Of a DNA stretch of 8,321 nucleotides, positions 1-5,755 are shown one piece after another (within the stretch, counting starts at the first letter, position 1; the number at the start of each line of letters is the position of its first letter). The notes under the pieces were generated by a model that saw only the letters and a list, made by a program, of their open reading frames with translations, was not told the origin of the DNA and did not search any database. Made by a program: the position numbers and the translations under genes. Origin of the DNA: Clostridium sp. (GTDB taxonomy: Bacteria; Bacillota; Clostridia; Clostridiales; Clostridiaceae); assembly GCA_003539755.1 (NCBI GenBank), contig DPOH01000129.1:1-8321 (forward strand), in the 5' to 3' direction.

Positions 1-287
1 CGAATTAAAGAATATATTTCTCTACTAATATGATGCTTCCAATGAGGTTTTCCATACAATTTATATCCATTAAGTACTGCTGACGAATTTATTAATATAA
101 TTCCCATAAATAAAATAACTATAAACCTCATGGCTGAAAGAATAATGCCCAAATTTGAAATTAACACTATAATACTCCCTAATATAAAGAGTTTTTTGCA
201 TAGACTATCTTTACATTCTTTTATAGCTGAAAAAATCATTAATCCACAATAAATAATTGATAATATAGCGAAAATTATACAAAACAC
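1..287 (-). CDS. Small hypothetical membrane protein, 5' part only (runs off window)
   Basis: An open frame of 95 codons begins at a GTG (285-287) and is still open at the left edge, so the C-terminus is missing. The start is chosen because GGAGGG lies 7 bases upstream. The product is very hydrophobic: one membrane segment at about residues 2-20, a short charged loop (KECKDSLCKK), then two closely spaced hydrophobic stretches at about 33-52 and 54-70. A more polar tail follows, containing KPHWKHHISRE. This gives two or three transmembrane helices. I do not recognise the family, so no function is assigned. An extended -10 promoter lies about 65 bases upstream. A 15-codon frame (275-322) with its own GGAG overlaps the start and could couple translation, but may be chance. 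Confidence 0.6.
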   Translation of the reverse strand, partial: MFCIIFAILSIIYCGLMIFSAIKECKDSLCKKLFILGSIIVLISNLGIILSAMRFIVILFMGIILINSSAVLNGYKLYGKPHWKHHISREIYSLI

Positions 288-349
288 ACTAGCTCCCTCC
301 AACACTTATATATTAACCTCATTCTTACTCCAATATTTTACTTTTATTT

Positions 350-358
350 ATTATATCA
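350..358 (-). promoter_or_regulatory. Extended -10 promoter element for the membrane protein gene
   Basis: On the minus strand the sequence reads TGATATAAT, a perfect TATAAT (350-355) with the TG of an extended -10. No good -35 is visible 17 bases upstream (ATAATT), which is tolerated by extended -10 promoters. It points at the GTG start at 287. Confidence 0.5.
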
Positions 359-451
359 CAAATAATCATATAAATTATCGTGCATATTTATCTTTGATAT
401 TAATTCTAGTTTTCTAATTCCATAACTTATCAAAAAAATAGTATCTCCTAT
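356..451 (-). other. Possible short ORF or gene remnant of 31 codons
   Basis: A minus-strand open frame runs from an in-frame stop just above 451 to TGA at 356-358. It translates to a plausible-looking protein tail (ends KINMHDNLYDYL). The only possible initiator is TTG at 431-433, with GGAG 11 bases upstream. Its composition looks more protein-like than random A+T-rich DNA, but I cannot tie it to a family. It may be the end of a decayed gene or chance. Confidence 0.2.
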
Positions 452-480
452 CTAATGATGCGGGTACTAAAATGTATATG

Positions 481-530
481 AAAAAAATACTCACACCAAT
501 TAATAATAAAATTAATATAGTGTGAGTATT
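481..530 (-). terminator. Intrinsic terminator, minus strand
   Basis: An 11-base-pair perfect stem, AATACTCACAC (486-496) with GTGTGAGTATT (520-530), encloses a second ATTAAT/ATTAAT pairing. On the minus strand it is followed by a run of seven T (complement of 481-487). It lies about 40 bases downstream of the stop of the Spo0A/GGGtGRT chimera and would end any transcript reading leftward through the remnants. Confidence 0.75.
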
Positions 531-570
531 CATAAAAGCTAGTTGCCTAGCTTAAACTCTAGTCTAAAGA

Positions 571-738
571 CTATTTGTTCATAGCTTCTTCTACAGTAAC
601 TGCGCAAGCAACTGTGCATCCTATCATTGGGTTGTTACCTACCATTGTACTAACTTCTCTTAAATACATATATCCTTTAATGTGAGCAGGTACTCCAATT
701 TCATGGATTATGTTTTTAATTTCAGTTTCAAAAACGTT
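571..738 (-). pseudogene. Chimeric remnant: Spo0A DNA-binding-domain piece fused in frame to the GGGtGRT C-terminus
   Basis: A frame of 55 codons is open between a TGA at 739-741 and TAG at 571-573, with no good start codon or ribosome binding site. The first half (about residues 3-32) contains IIHEIGVPAHIKGYMYLRE, the highly conserved opening of the Spo0A sporulation-regulator effector domain. The second half (from GNNPMIGCTVACAV to EEAMNK) is the C-terminus of the GGGtGRT protein encoded intact at 4729-5730. At the DNA level 571-635 matches 4729-4793 with three mismatches and no gap. The join lies near 636-645, where both parents plausibly had an ATGG..GGTAAC-like sequence. It cannot encode a functional regulator, since the rest of the Spo0A domain and the receiver are absent. 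The identification rests on recalled family motifs and on the direct copy inside this window. Confidence 0.8.
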
Positions 739-872
739 TCATGTCTATAAACTTTTTTATGCATTGTTAGATGTATGTTCATAGGTTTAAGTTATAAAAT
801 ATTTATAGGCTTAATTATTTAATATTTTTAATAAATTTAAAATAAGTGTAACTAAGTTTTATTATTATCGTT
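739..872. other. Intergenic, A+T-rich, no gene seen
   Basis: This stretch lies between the Spo0A/GGGtGRT chimera and the endonuclease remnant. All frames are closed by frequent stops. I see no promoter, hairpin or recognisable coding relic in it. Confidence 0.5.
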
Positions 873-1755
873 CTATCTTTGGCTACTATTATTTGTTTCC
901 TTTGCTTCATCTAAATCTATTCTTGCTTTATACCCATTTTTCTGCAAAAGATACAACAAATTTTTCCCATCACTTCTATTTATATCAATTAACCATCCAT
1001 TAAAAATAATTCCTTTAATTTTATTACTTATATCATTTGTATAGACCTCATAGTTTATTGATAATGCCAATTGATATATAGATATATCATATATTTTATT
1101 AATCTCAGTTTCCTTTAGATAAGTCTTCTTAAACTCTTTTTTGGAAATTATATACTTTATTTCTTTAAGGTTAGGTATATCACTTTTTTAGGTAATCTAT
1201 AATTTATTAATAAAATATTATTTGAATCATTATATTCTAATTCAAATTCCTTTTTATAAAATTTAGAATTAGAATACTTTTTATTTTTTATAATCTCATT
1301 AAAATAAAATTCTATCCCATACTTCTCTCCATTATTGTATGCTTCTTTTATTTGTTCAACTCTATCATTAATTTTTTGTTTCTTAGTATCATAATTTTCT
1401 TTTCTTGCTCTCCATAATTTCATTTCATCTTCGTAATTTTTTAAAAGGATTGTATTTTGGTTAATTATTTCTTTATTTTCTTCATCTATGCTGTTCTTGT
1501 CTTCTATATATTTATCATACAATTCTCTTTCTTTTTTCTTTTTACACTAGGAAAAATATAATCTATACATGAACGTTCTAATTTATAATTATTTATATTT
1601 GGTTCTTTAGCTGTAGCTTTTAAATGAGGATATTATGGCTGTTCTTCGTTAAAATCTTTATTATTTTTTAATCCTTCCCACGAAAATGCATTATTTTTAC
1701 TATCACAAAATTGTGATAGTTGATTTATTAACATTCTCTCTTGATTAAATGAATC
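873..1755 (-). pseudogene. Mrr-type restriction endonuclease remnant, catalytic domain deleted
   Basis: Read through two frame changes and one stop, this stretch resembles the Firmicutes restriction-endonuclease family that has a long N-terminal region and a C-terminal Mrr catalytic domain. In order on the minus strand: an opening with FSWEGLKNNKDF; an in-frame TAA at 1633-1635; YIFPSVK; a frameshift in an A-rich run at about 1531-1543; a charged coiled-coil-like segment; FELEYND..LLINYRLP; a frameshift at the six-base T run 1184-1189 (seven would restore the frame); LKEIKYIISKKEF; IIFNGWLIDINRSDG; and finally KNLLYLLQKNGYKARIDLDEAK. That last block matches the extreme C-terminus of such proteins, which normally follows the Mrr domain, so the catalytic core has been excised between DINRSDG and KNLLYLL (near 950-965). 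No start codon remains. The frames 1157-1522 and 873-1070 are pieces of this one gene. Confidence 0.7.
1699..1720. repeat. Perfect 10-base inverted repeat with 2-base centre
   Basis: ACTATCACAA (1699-1708) and TTGTGATAGT (1711-1720) are exact reverse complements around AA. It falls inside the endonuclease remnant. It could be an operator-like site or a chance palindrome, and nothing adjacent shows which. Confidence 0.5.
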
Positions 1756-1757
1756 TG

Positions 1758-1958
1758 TTACTCGTATATGTACTTTACAATATCATAACCATTCTTCTCA
1801 ACTCCATGCTCATCAATTCCCAAGTCATGGTCTAATGATAATATATTAATTATGTTATTATTCAATAACTCAATAGCTTTATCATAATTTCTAGCAACAA
1901 CAAAGCCATCAGGACATCTTCTAATATCATCTATATATAAATTAATTTCATTCCCCAT
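1758..1958 (-). pseudogene. Cyclic-phosphate-processing receiver (cREC) domain protein, C-terminally truncated
   Basis: The 66-codon product begins with INLYIDDIRRCPDGF and contains AIELLNNN, the core motif LSLDHDLG (about residues 41-48) and NGYDIVKYIYE. These are the landmarks of the small cREC family, a receiver-like domain proposed to act on cyclic phosphates. The DD and DHD acidic residues are present. Family members usually run to about 100-115 residues; here the protein stops straight after KYIYE, losing the final strands and helix, and the endonuclease remnant begins at once. The strong Shine-Dalgarno (complement of 1971-1977) is 12 bases from the ATG used here but only 4 bases from an out-of-frame ATG at 1964-1966, so the start also looks disturbed. 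Probably not functional, but a short product cannot be excluded. Confidence 0.65.
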
Positions 1959-2130
1959 ATTTTCATAATACCTCCTTATCTTACTAACAAGTACTTTATC
2001 AAAAATTCTGAAAGGTGTAACTTCAACAGTTGACTATCATTCTAAAACTTGAAAATTTCATATTAATGTTAAGATACCCCCTGTCATATATACAATAACG
2101 ACTTATTGCTCTACACCTATTTATAACTAA
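1959..2130. other. Intergenic between cREC gene and resolvase remnant
   Basis: It contains the AAGGAGG ribosome binding site of the cREC gene at 1971-1977. A 12-codon minus-strand frame (MKFSSF...) lies near 2020-2060 but is too short and too far from its G-rich run to support. No convincing promoter or other gene was found. Confidence 0.4.
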
Positions 2131-2154
2131 TAAAGAGGCTTTTACACCTCTTTA
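2131..2154 (-). terminator. Hairpin at the 3' end of the resolvase remnant
   Basis: TAAAGAGG (2131-2138) pairs perfectly with CCTCTTTA (2147-2154) around an 8-base loop that contains the resolvase stop codon (2142-2144). The tail on the minus strand is only moderately T-rich (TTTATTAGTT). On the plus strand the hairpin is followed by AATTTTTC. It may act in either direction. Confidence 0.45.
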
Positions 2155-2508
2155 ATTTTTCTTTTATTATTTTCCCTAATTAAGGTACTCTTACTTATTC
2201 CCTGTAGCTCTGCTACTTCATTATAGCTCTTATCTCCACCATTTACACTTAGCATTGAAATTGCATTATCTAATTGTTTATTTGTATACTTTTGCGGTCT
2301 ACCTTCCTTAAATCCTTCCTTTTGTCTTGCTATTGCTTTACCAGCTTGTGTTCTTTCAACTATCATATTACGTTCCATTTCAGCAACTGCAAGCAATGTT
2401 GTTATGAAGAATTGCCCCATAGTGGTATCCTCTAATAGCCCAACATTAAGTACATGAATTATTATCTAATTGTCCTTTTGAACTTATTCTGCAATATCCA
2501 TAAATCAT
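2142..2508 (-). pseudogene. Serine recombinase (resolvase family) with its middle deleted
   Basis: The gene keeps a proper start: ATG at 2506-2508, with GGAG 8 bases upstream, encodes the classic resolvase N-terminus MIYGYCRISSKGQLDNNS. The frame then shifts directly into IHVLNVGLLEDTTMGQFFITTLLAVAEMERNMIVERTQAGKAIA, which belongs about 100 residues further on (the end of the catalytic domain and long helix E). The C-terminal DNA-binding helix-turn-helix (GISKSTLIRENNKR) is intact to the stop at 2142-2144. The YCRIS block should carry the nucleophilic serine region, but the arginine-rich catalytic loops are missing and the two parts are out of frame, so there is no recombinase activity. The junction near 2455-2462 sits on AATTCA, which plausibly occurred at both ends of the lost segment. 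Full-length relatives serve plasmids and transposons. Confidence 0.8.
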
Positions 2509-2540
2509 AACTAAAACTCCATTTCTTACTCTAAGCTTTT

Positions 2541-2565
2541 GACACTAAGTTTAGACACCATTATA
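2541..2565 (-). promoter_or_regulatory. Possible promoter and res-like repeats upstream of the resolvase
   Basis: On the minus strand a TATAAT (2560-2565) is followed by two direct GTGTC blocks (GTGTCTAAAC, then TTAGTGTCA) before the resolvase start. Resolvases commonly bind repeats with TGTC cores just upstream of their own genes. No good -35 is visible. Both assignments are tentative. Confidence 0.25.
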
Positions 2566-2687
2566 TATACCAATTTTATGTTATGATTTTATCGGTATCA
2601 ATATTTTTAGGATTGTAGTCGAAAATCCGGCAAAGACTTCACTAAGATCCTTTTTATTAATAATCAAAAATAATAATGAATCCTAAT
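2566..2687. other. Intergenic between resolvase remnant and diguanylate cyclase
   Basis: It holds an imperfect long inverted repeat, AGGATTGTAGTC (about 2609-2620) against GACTTCACTAAGATCCT (about 2635-2651), followed on the plus strand by TTTTTATT. It could serve as a weak terminator or other RNA structure. No gene was recognised. Confidence 0.3.
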
Positions 2688-3965
2688 TTATATTAATTTC
2701 CAATCATTTTTATGTACTTTTTTTACTTCATATAAAGCATCATCTGCTCTATTTATTGTTTCTCCAAAGTTCTGATCTTCATTGCTAAAGTATGTAACCC
2801 CAATGTAAATGGTTACTTTTGAATCGCATCCTATCTGTTTTTCTGTCATTCCAGCAACGGCACTATTAATCTTATTAGCCATAGCCGCAACATTTTCTTT
2901 AGTTACATCATGTAAAATTAATACAAATTCATCTCCTCCCCATCGAACAATTGTGTCAGTTGTTTTTATGCAGTGTTTTATCGTTTTCACCGTCTCAATT
3001 AAAACTTTATCTCCAATTTCATGTCCATAATTATTATTAAAGTTTTTAAAATCATCTATATCAAAAAATCCTATAAGCGTGTTTTTTCGCTTTATTTGAA
3101 ATGCTGTTTCCAATAATGTTTCACCATATTTTCTTGATGCAGCTCCTGTAAGGTTATCTACATTTAATTTATTACTAAGTTCTGTATTTCTTCTATTCAG
3201 CAACCTCTTATGTCTATAATCAAACAGTACTGCTGATAAGAGAGTTATAAGTGCGCATACTATCGATAATATTATTTGTATGCGTATCATGTATGGTCTG
3301 ATAACATCTCTTTCATTATTTTCATACTGCTTAATGCTGTTAATATTTGCTCCTATACACACAATCCAATCATAATCTTTATATAATTTCCCGTATGTTA
3401 TTTTTTCGCTAATATTATCGTTTCCTAGCTCTTTGAAATAGTATTTATAAAAACCGCTTCCATCTTTTTTCATTATCTGTAGCTCTTCCAAATACGGATA
3501 ATTTCCTTTAATATCCTGTGTTTCAGTTGATAAAAGTTCTCCTTCTGTATCTTGCAAATTACTATGAATCAACCTTTTAGCATAATCTTTTCCACCATTG
3601 TAGTTTAATACCTGGTTAACCCACGTATAACCTCCATCACTAACCTTTTCGCTATATATATAGTTTCTGATAATGCTTTCAACTTTTTCCTTTGTATCAT
3701 CTTCAGAAAAACCTTGTTTGTTTAATTCTTTTCTCAAATAGTCAATGTACAAAATTATATTATCTACGTTGTTTTGCATATTTTCTTTTTTTTGATCCAG
3801 CACCGAATTATAAATAACTTCTGCATTTTTTACTGTAAGTACAAAAAATCCTGCATATACCGCAATATTAACCCCTATCAAAACTACAATAACAAGTAGT
3901 ATATATGTTCTATTTAACTGTTTTATTTGTTTTTCAGTGTCCTCATTTTTCCTACGTTCAACCAT
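2688..3965 (-). CDS. Membrane-bound diguanylate cyclase with extracytoplasmic Cache-like sensor and GGDEF domain
   Basis: This 425-residue protein should make cyclic di-GMP from two GTP in response to an external signal. A basic N-terminus leads into a membrane segment at about residues 21-44. An outside region of about 180 residues follows, with the GGYTWV...GDYDW-like layout of single Cache domains (GGYTWVNQ at 111-118; YKDYDWIVCIG at 195-205). A second membrane segment lies at about 226-247, then a GGDEF domain from about 268. Its key features are present: DNLTGAASR at 270-278, the metal-binding aspartate in FFDIDDF (D302), NNYGHEIGD at 311-319, and RWGGDEF with GGDEF at 343-347. The inhibitory site usually RxxD is KTTD (334-337), so product inhibition may be weakened. 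The start has AGAGGAG about 8 bases upstream. It is the only apparently intact gene in the decayed stretch. Confidence 0.88.
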   Translation of the reverse strand: MVERRKNEDTEKQIKQLNRTYILLVIVVLIGVNIAVYAGFFVLTVKNAEVIYNSVLDQKKENMQNNVDNIILYIDYLRKELNKQGFSEDDTKEKVESIIRNYIYSEKVSDGGYTWVNQVLNYNGGKDYAKRLIHSNLQDTEGELLSTETQDIKGNYPYLEELQIMKKDGSGFYKYYFKELGNDNISEKITYGKLYKDYDWIVCIGANINSIKQYENNERDVIRPYMIRIQIILSIVCALITLLSAVLFDYRHKRLLNRRNTELSNKLNVDNLTGAASRKYGETLLETAFQIKRKNTLIGFFDIDDFKNFNNNYGHEIGDKVLIETVKTIKHCIKTTDTIVRWGGDEFVLILHDVTKENVAAMANKINSAVAGMTEKQIGCDSKVTIYIGVTYFSNEDQNFGETINRADDALYEVKKVHKNDWKLI

Positions 3966-4001
3966 ACACTTTTCTCCTCTTGAGATATATTTATATATCG
4001 G

Positions 4002-4076
4002 CTATTTTCCTTTCTTAAAAAATACATAAATTGCAATAATAAATTGCGCTTTAGTATATTCATCTTTCATTCTCAT
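4002..4076 (-). CDS. Possible 24-residue small protein upstream of the diguanylate cyclase
   Basis: The minus-strand frame starts ATGAGAATGAAAGAT and stops at TAG 4002-4004. GGAG lies 9 bases before the second ATG, a good spacing. The product has a charged start and a hydrophobic-aromatic second half (FIIAIYVFF) before KKGK, like a small membrane or leader peptide. It ends about 36 bases before the cyclase start and would share its transcript. An AT-rich palindrome (GATATA/TATATC) lies between them. I recognise no family. Confidence 0.25.
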   Translation of the reverse strand: MRMKDEYTKAQFIIAIYVFFKKGK

Positions 4077-4170
4077 AATCTCCAAAACTGTACCTACACA
4101 TTTTATCATATTTTTAAAACATAAAAAACTGTTTTAAATATTTTAGACATACGCTCAAGCATTGATATGA
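4077..4170. other. Intergenic between the small ORF and the Rep_3 fragment
   Basis: A+T-rich. A minus-strand TATGATAAAAT near 4105-4115 could be a weak -10 for the cyclase transcript, but no matching -35 is visible. Nothing else was found. Confidence 0.3.
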
Positions 4171-4356
4171 CTAACTTTAAAATTTATTCCGGAATTGAAA
4201 CCTTATATGCTTAAGTTAAATAGTATGTTCACACAATATAAATTAGCTAATATATTAAGCATGAGAAACAAGTATTCACCTAGAATTTACGAAATCTTAA
4301 AGTGTAATGAGTTTAAGCAACAAGGGTTTATTGAGATAGAAGTTGAGAATTTATGA
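4171..4356 (+). pseudogene. Fragment of a Rep_3-family plasmid replication initiator
   Basis: An open frame of 61 codons (preceded by TGA at 4168-4170, ending at TGA 4354-4356) has no start codon or ribosome binding site. It contains IPELKPYMLKLNSMFTQYKL, then NILSM and KYSPRIYEILK. This is the characteristic central block of Rep_3 initiators (ELKPYLL.LK..FT.Y.L.N.L.L...YS.RIYELLK), which bind iterons at plasmid origins. The fragment ends with FIEIEVENL, matching the position of the segment after the first winged helix. The rest of the N-terminal part and the whole second winged helix are missing. No iterons are visible beside it. With the resolvase remnant, it points to a decayed integrated plasmid. 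It lies on the strand opposite to its neighbours. Confidence 0.7.
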
Positions 4357-4593
4357 GCCTATTCTTTCATATCTCTTATTTTTTCTTGCTCCTACTCACA
4401 TCTATTTCAACTCTACCTTACTTCTTAAATTTCAAGGCTTCGCGTCGGTTTTCTCTATTATATCTCTTGCCTAAAATCTATATTTTCTGAGTCAAATTAA
4501 TAAAAACATGAATAGCTACAAGAATAAATCCTTGCAACATTTTCATGATTTTTAAATTGAAATTTCATTTAATTTTTATCTTGATTTAGACGC
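4357..4593. other. Intergenic, no gene recognised
   Basis: It contains a locally GC-richer patch (CTTCGCGTCGG, about 4438-4448). On the minus strand this falls in a 20-codon closed frame ending NRREALKFKK, too short to assign. A bulged hairpin with ATGAA/TTCAT and CAAG/CTTG arms lies at about 4502-4553. Nothing else was found. Confidence 0.4.
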
Positions 4594-4635
4594 AAAAAAG
4601 CCCCGCATTTTGTTCTTAAGAACTCCCTGCGGGGC
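4594..4635 (-). terminator. Strong intrinsic terminator of the NifU-like/GGGtGRT operon
   Basis: On the minus strand GCCCCGCA pairs with TGCGGGGC (4628-4635 with 4600-4607), followed at once by six T (complement of 4594-4599). The loop contains the 12-base palindrome GTTCTTAAGAAC, which can extend the structure. It lies about 93 bases after the GGGtGRT stop codon. Confidence 0.92.
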
Positions 4636-4728
4636 GTATTCCCTATCTATTTTTCCCGAACTTTTTTATGATGTTGGGGATGTTTTTTATTAGATGGGGA
4701 TATTTATTTTAAGTATACAATCAAAAGA

Positions 4729-5730
4729 CTATTTGTTCATAGCTTCTTCTACAGCAACTGCGCAAGCAACTGTACATCCTACCATTGGGTTGTTACCCAT
4801 TCCGATAAGACCCATCATTTCAACGTGAGCAGGAACTGATGATGAACCAGCGAATTGTGCATCTGAGTGCATTCTTCCCATAGTATCTGTCATTCCGTAT
4901 GAAGCTGGACCTGCAGCCATGTTATCTGGGTGAAGAGTTCTTCCTGTACCACCACCTGATGCTACTGAGAAGTATTTCTTACCTTGTTCAACACATTCTT
5001 TCTTGTATGTTCCAGCAACTGGATGTTGGAATCTTGTTGGGTTAGTTGAGTTACCAGTGATTGATACGTCAACACCTTCCATATTCATGATTGCAACACC
5101 TTCTCTAACGTCGTCAGCACCGTAACATCTTACTTTTGCTCTTGGTCCGTTTGAGAATGCTTTTTCTCTAACTACTGTTACTTTACCAGTGTAGTAGTCA
5201 AATTTAGTTTCAACGTAAGTGAATCCGTTGATTCTTGAAATGATGTATGCAGCATCTTTTCCAAGACCGTTTAAGATAACTCTTAATGGTTCTTTTCTTA
5301 CTCTGTTAGCTTTTTCAGCTATTTTGATAGCACCTTCAGCAGCAGCGAATGATTCGTGTCCTGCTAAGAATGCGAAACATTTAGTTTCTTCTCTTAAAAG
5401 CATAGCTCCTAAGTTTCCGTGTCCTAAACCAACTTTTCTATCATCAGCAACTGATCCAGGGATACAGAATGCTTGTAATCCTTCTCCGATTGCTTCAGCA
5501 GCTTCAGCAGCCTTTGTGCAACCTTTCTTTATAGCTATAGCAGCACCTAAAGTGTAAGCCCATCCAGCGTTTTCGAATGCGATTGGTTGAGTTTCTTTAG
5601 CTATTGTATAAGGATCTACTCCTTTTTCAGCACAAACTGCCTTTGCATCTTCTAAAGTTTTCATTCCGTATTTTTCTAATACTGGAGTGATTTGGTCTAT
5701 TCTTCTTTCATAACTTTCAAATAATGCCAT
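4729..5730 (-). CDS. GGGtGRT-family protein (conserved, function unknown)
   Basis: This 333-residue protein carries the signature that names its family, GGGTGRT at residues 259-265 within VASGGGTGRTLHPDN. Other strongly conserved-looking blocks are VGLGHGNLGAMLLREETKCFAFLAGHESFAAAEGA (about 100-134), ITGNSTNPTRFQHPVAGTYKKE (about 224-245) and SSVPAHVEMMGLIGMGNNPMVGCTVACAVAVEEA near the C-terminus. It is soluble, with no signal peptide or membrane segment. Eight cysteines are present (33, 71, 89, 118, 202, 246, 319, 323), and the C-terminal CxxxC pair could bind metal or a cluster, which is inference. The ATG at 5730 is supported by GGAGG 9 bases upstream. It follows the NifU-like gene by 25 bases on the same strand, a pairing known for this family, so the two products probably act together, perhaps in Fe-S or metal handling. 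Codon use is far less A+T-biased than its neighbours, suggesting high expression. The last 22 codons recur at 571-636. Confidence 0.92.
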   Translation of the reverse strand: MALFESYERRIDQITPVLEKYGMKTLEDAKAVCAEKGVDPYTIAKETQPIAFENAGWAYTLGAAIAIKKGCTKAAEAAEAIGEGLQAFCIPGSVADDRKVGLGHGNLGAMLLREETKCFAFLAGHESFAAAEGAIKIAEKANRVRKEPLRVILNGLGKDAAYIISRINGFTYVETKFDYYTGKVTVVREKAFSNGPRAKVRCYGADDVREGVAIMNMEGVDVSITGNSTNPTRFQHPVAGTYKKECVEQGKKYFSVASGGGTGRTLHPDNMAAGPASYGMTDTMGRMHSDAQFAGSSSVPAHVEMMGLIGMGNNPMVGCTVACAVAVEEAMNK

Positions 5731-5755
5731 TTTAAATTTCCTCCTTCACAAATAA

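Noticed and set aside
561..576. Palindrome TAGTCT-AA-AGACTA as a separate terminator
   Set aside because: Only six base pairs, no T run, and it overlaps the stop codon of the chimera; the 481-530 hairpin is the better terminator.
2609..2651. Imperfect inverted repeat as a riboswitch or strong terminator
   Set aside because: The pairing has bulges, the T tract is short, and no gene is clearly served by it; left as an intergenic note.
2809..3030. Plus-strand ORF of 73 codons
   Set aside because: It lies wholly inside the well-supported GGDEF gene on the other strand and shows no ribosome binding site or family resemblance.
3966..4170. A cyclic di-GMP riboswitch upstream of the diguanylate cyclase
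   Set aside because: I looked for the conserved core of the GEMM-type aptamer on the minus strand and did not find it.
5219..5557. Plus-strand ORF of 112 codons
   Set aside because: It is antisense to the GGGtGRT gene; the long open frame is a by-product of that gene's codon bias.
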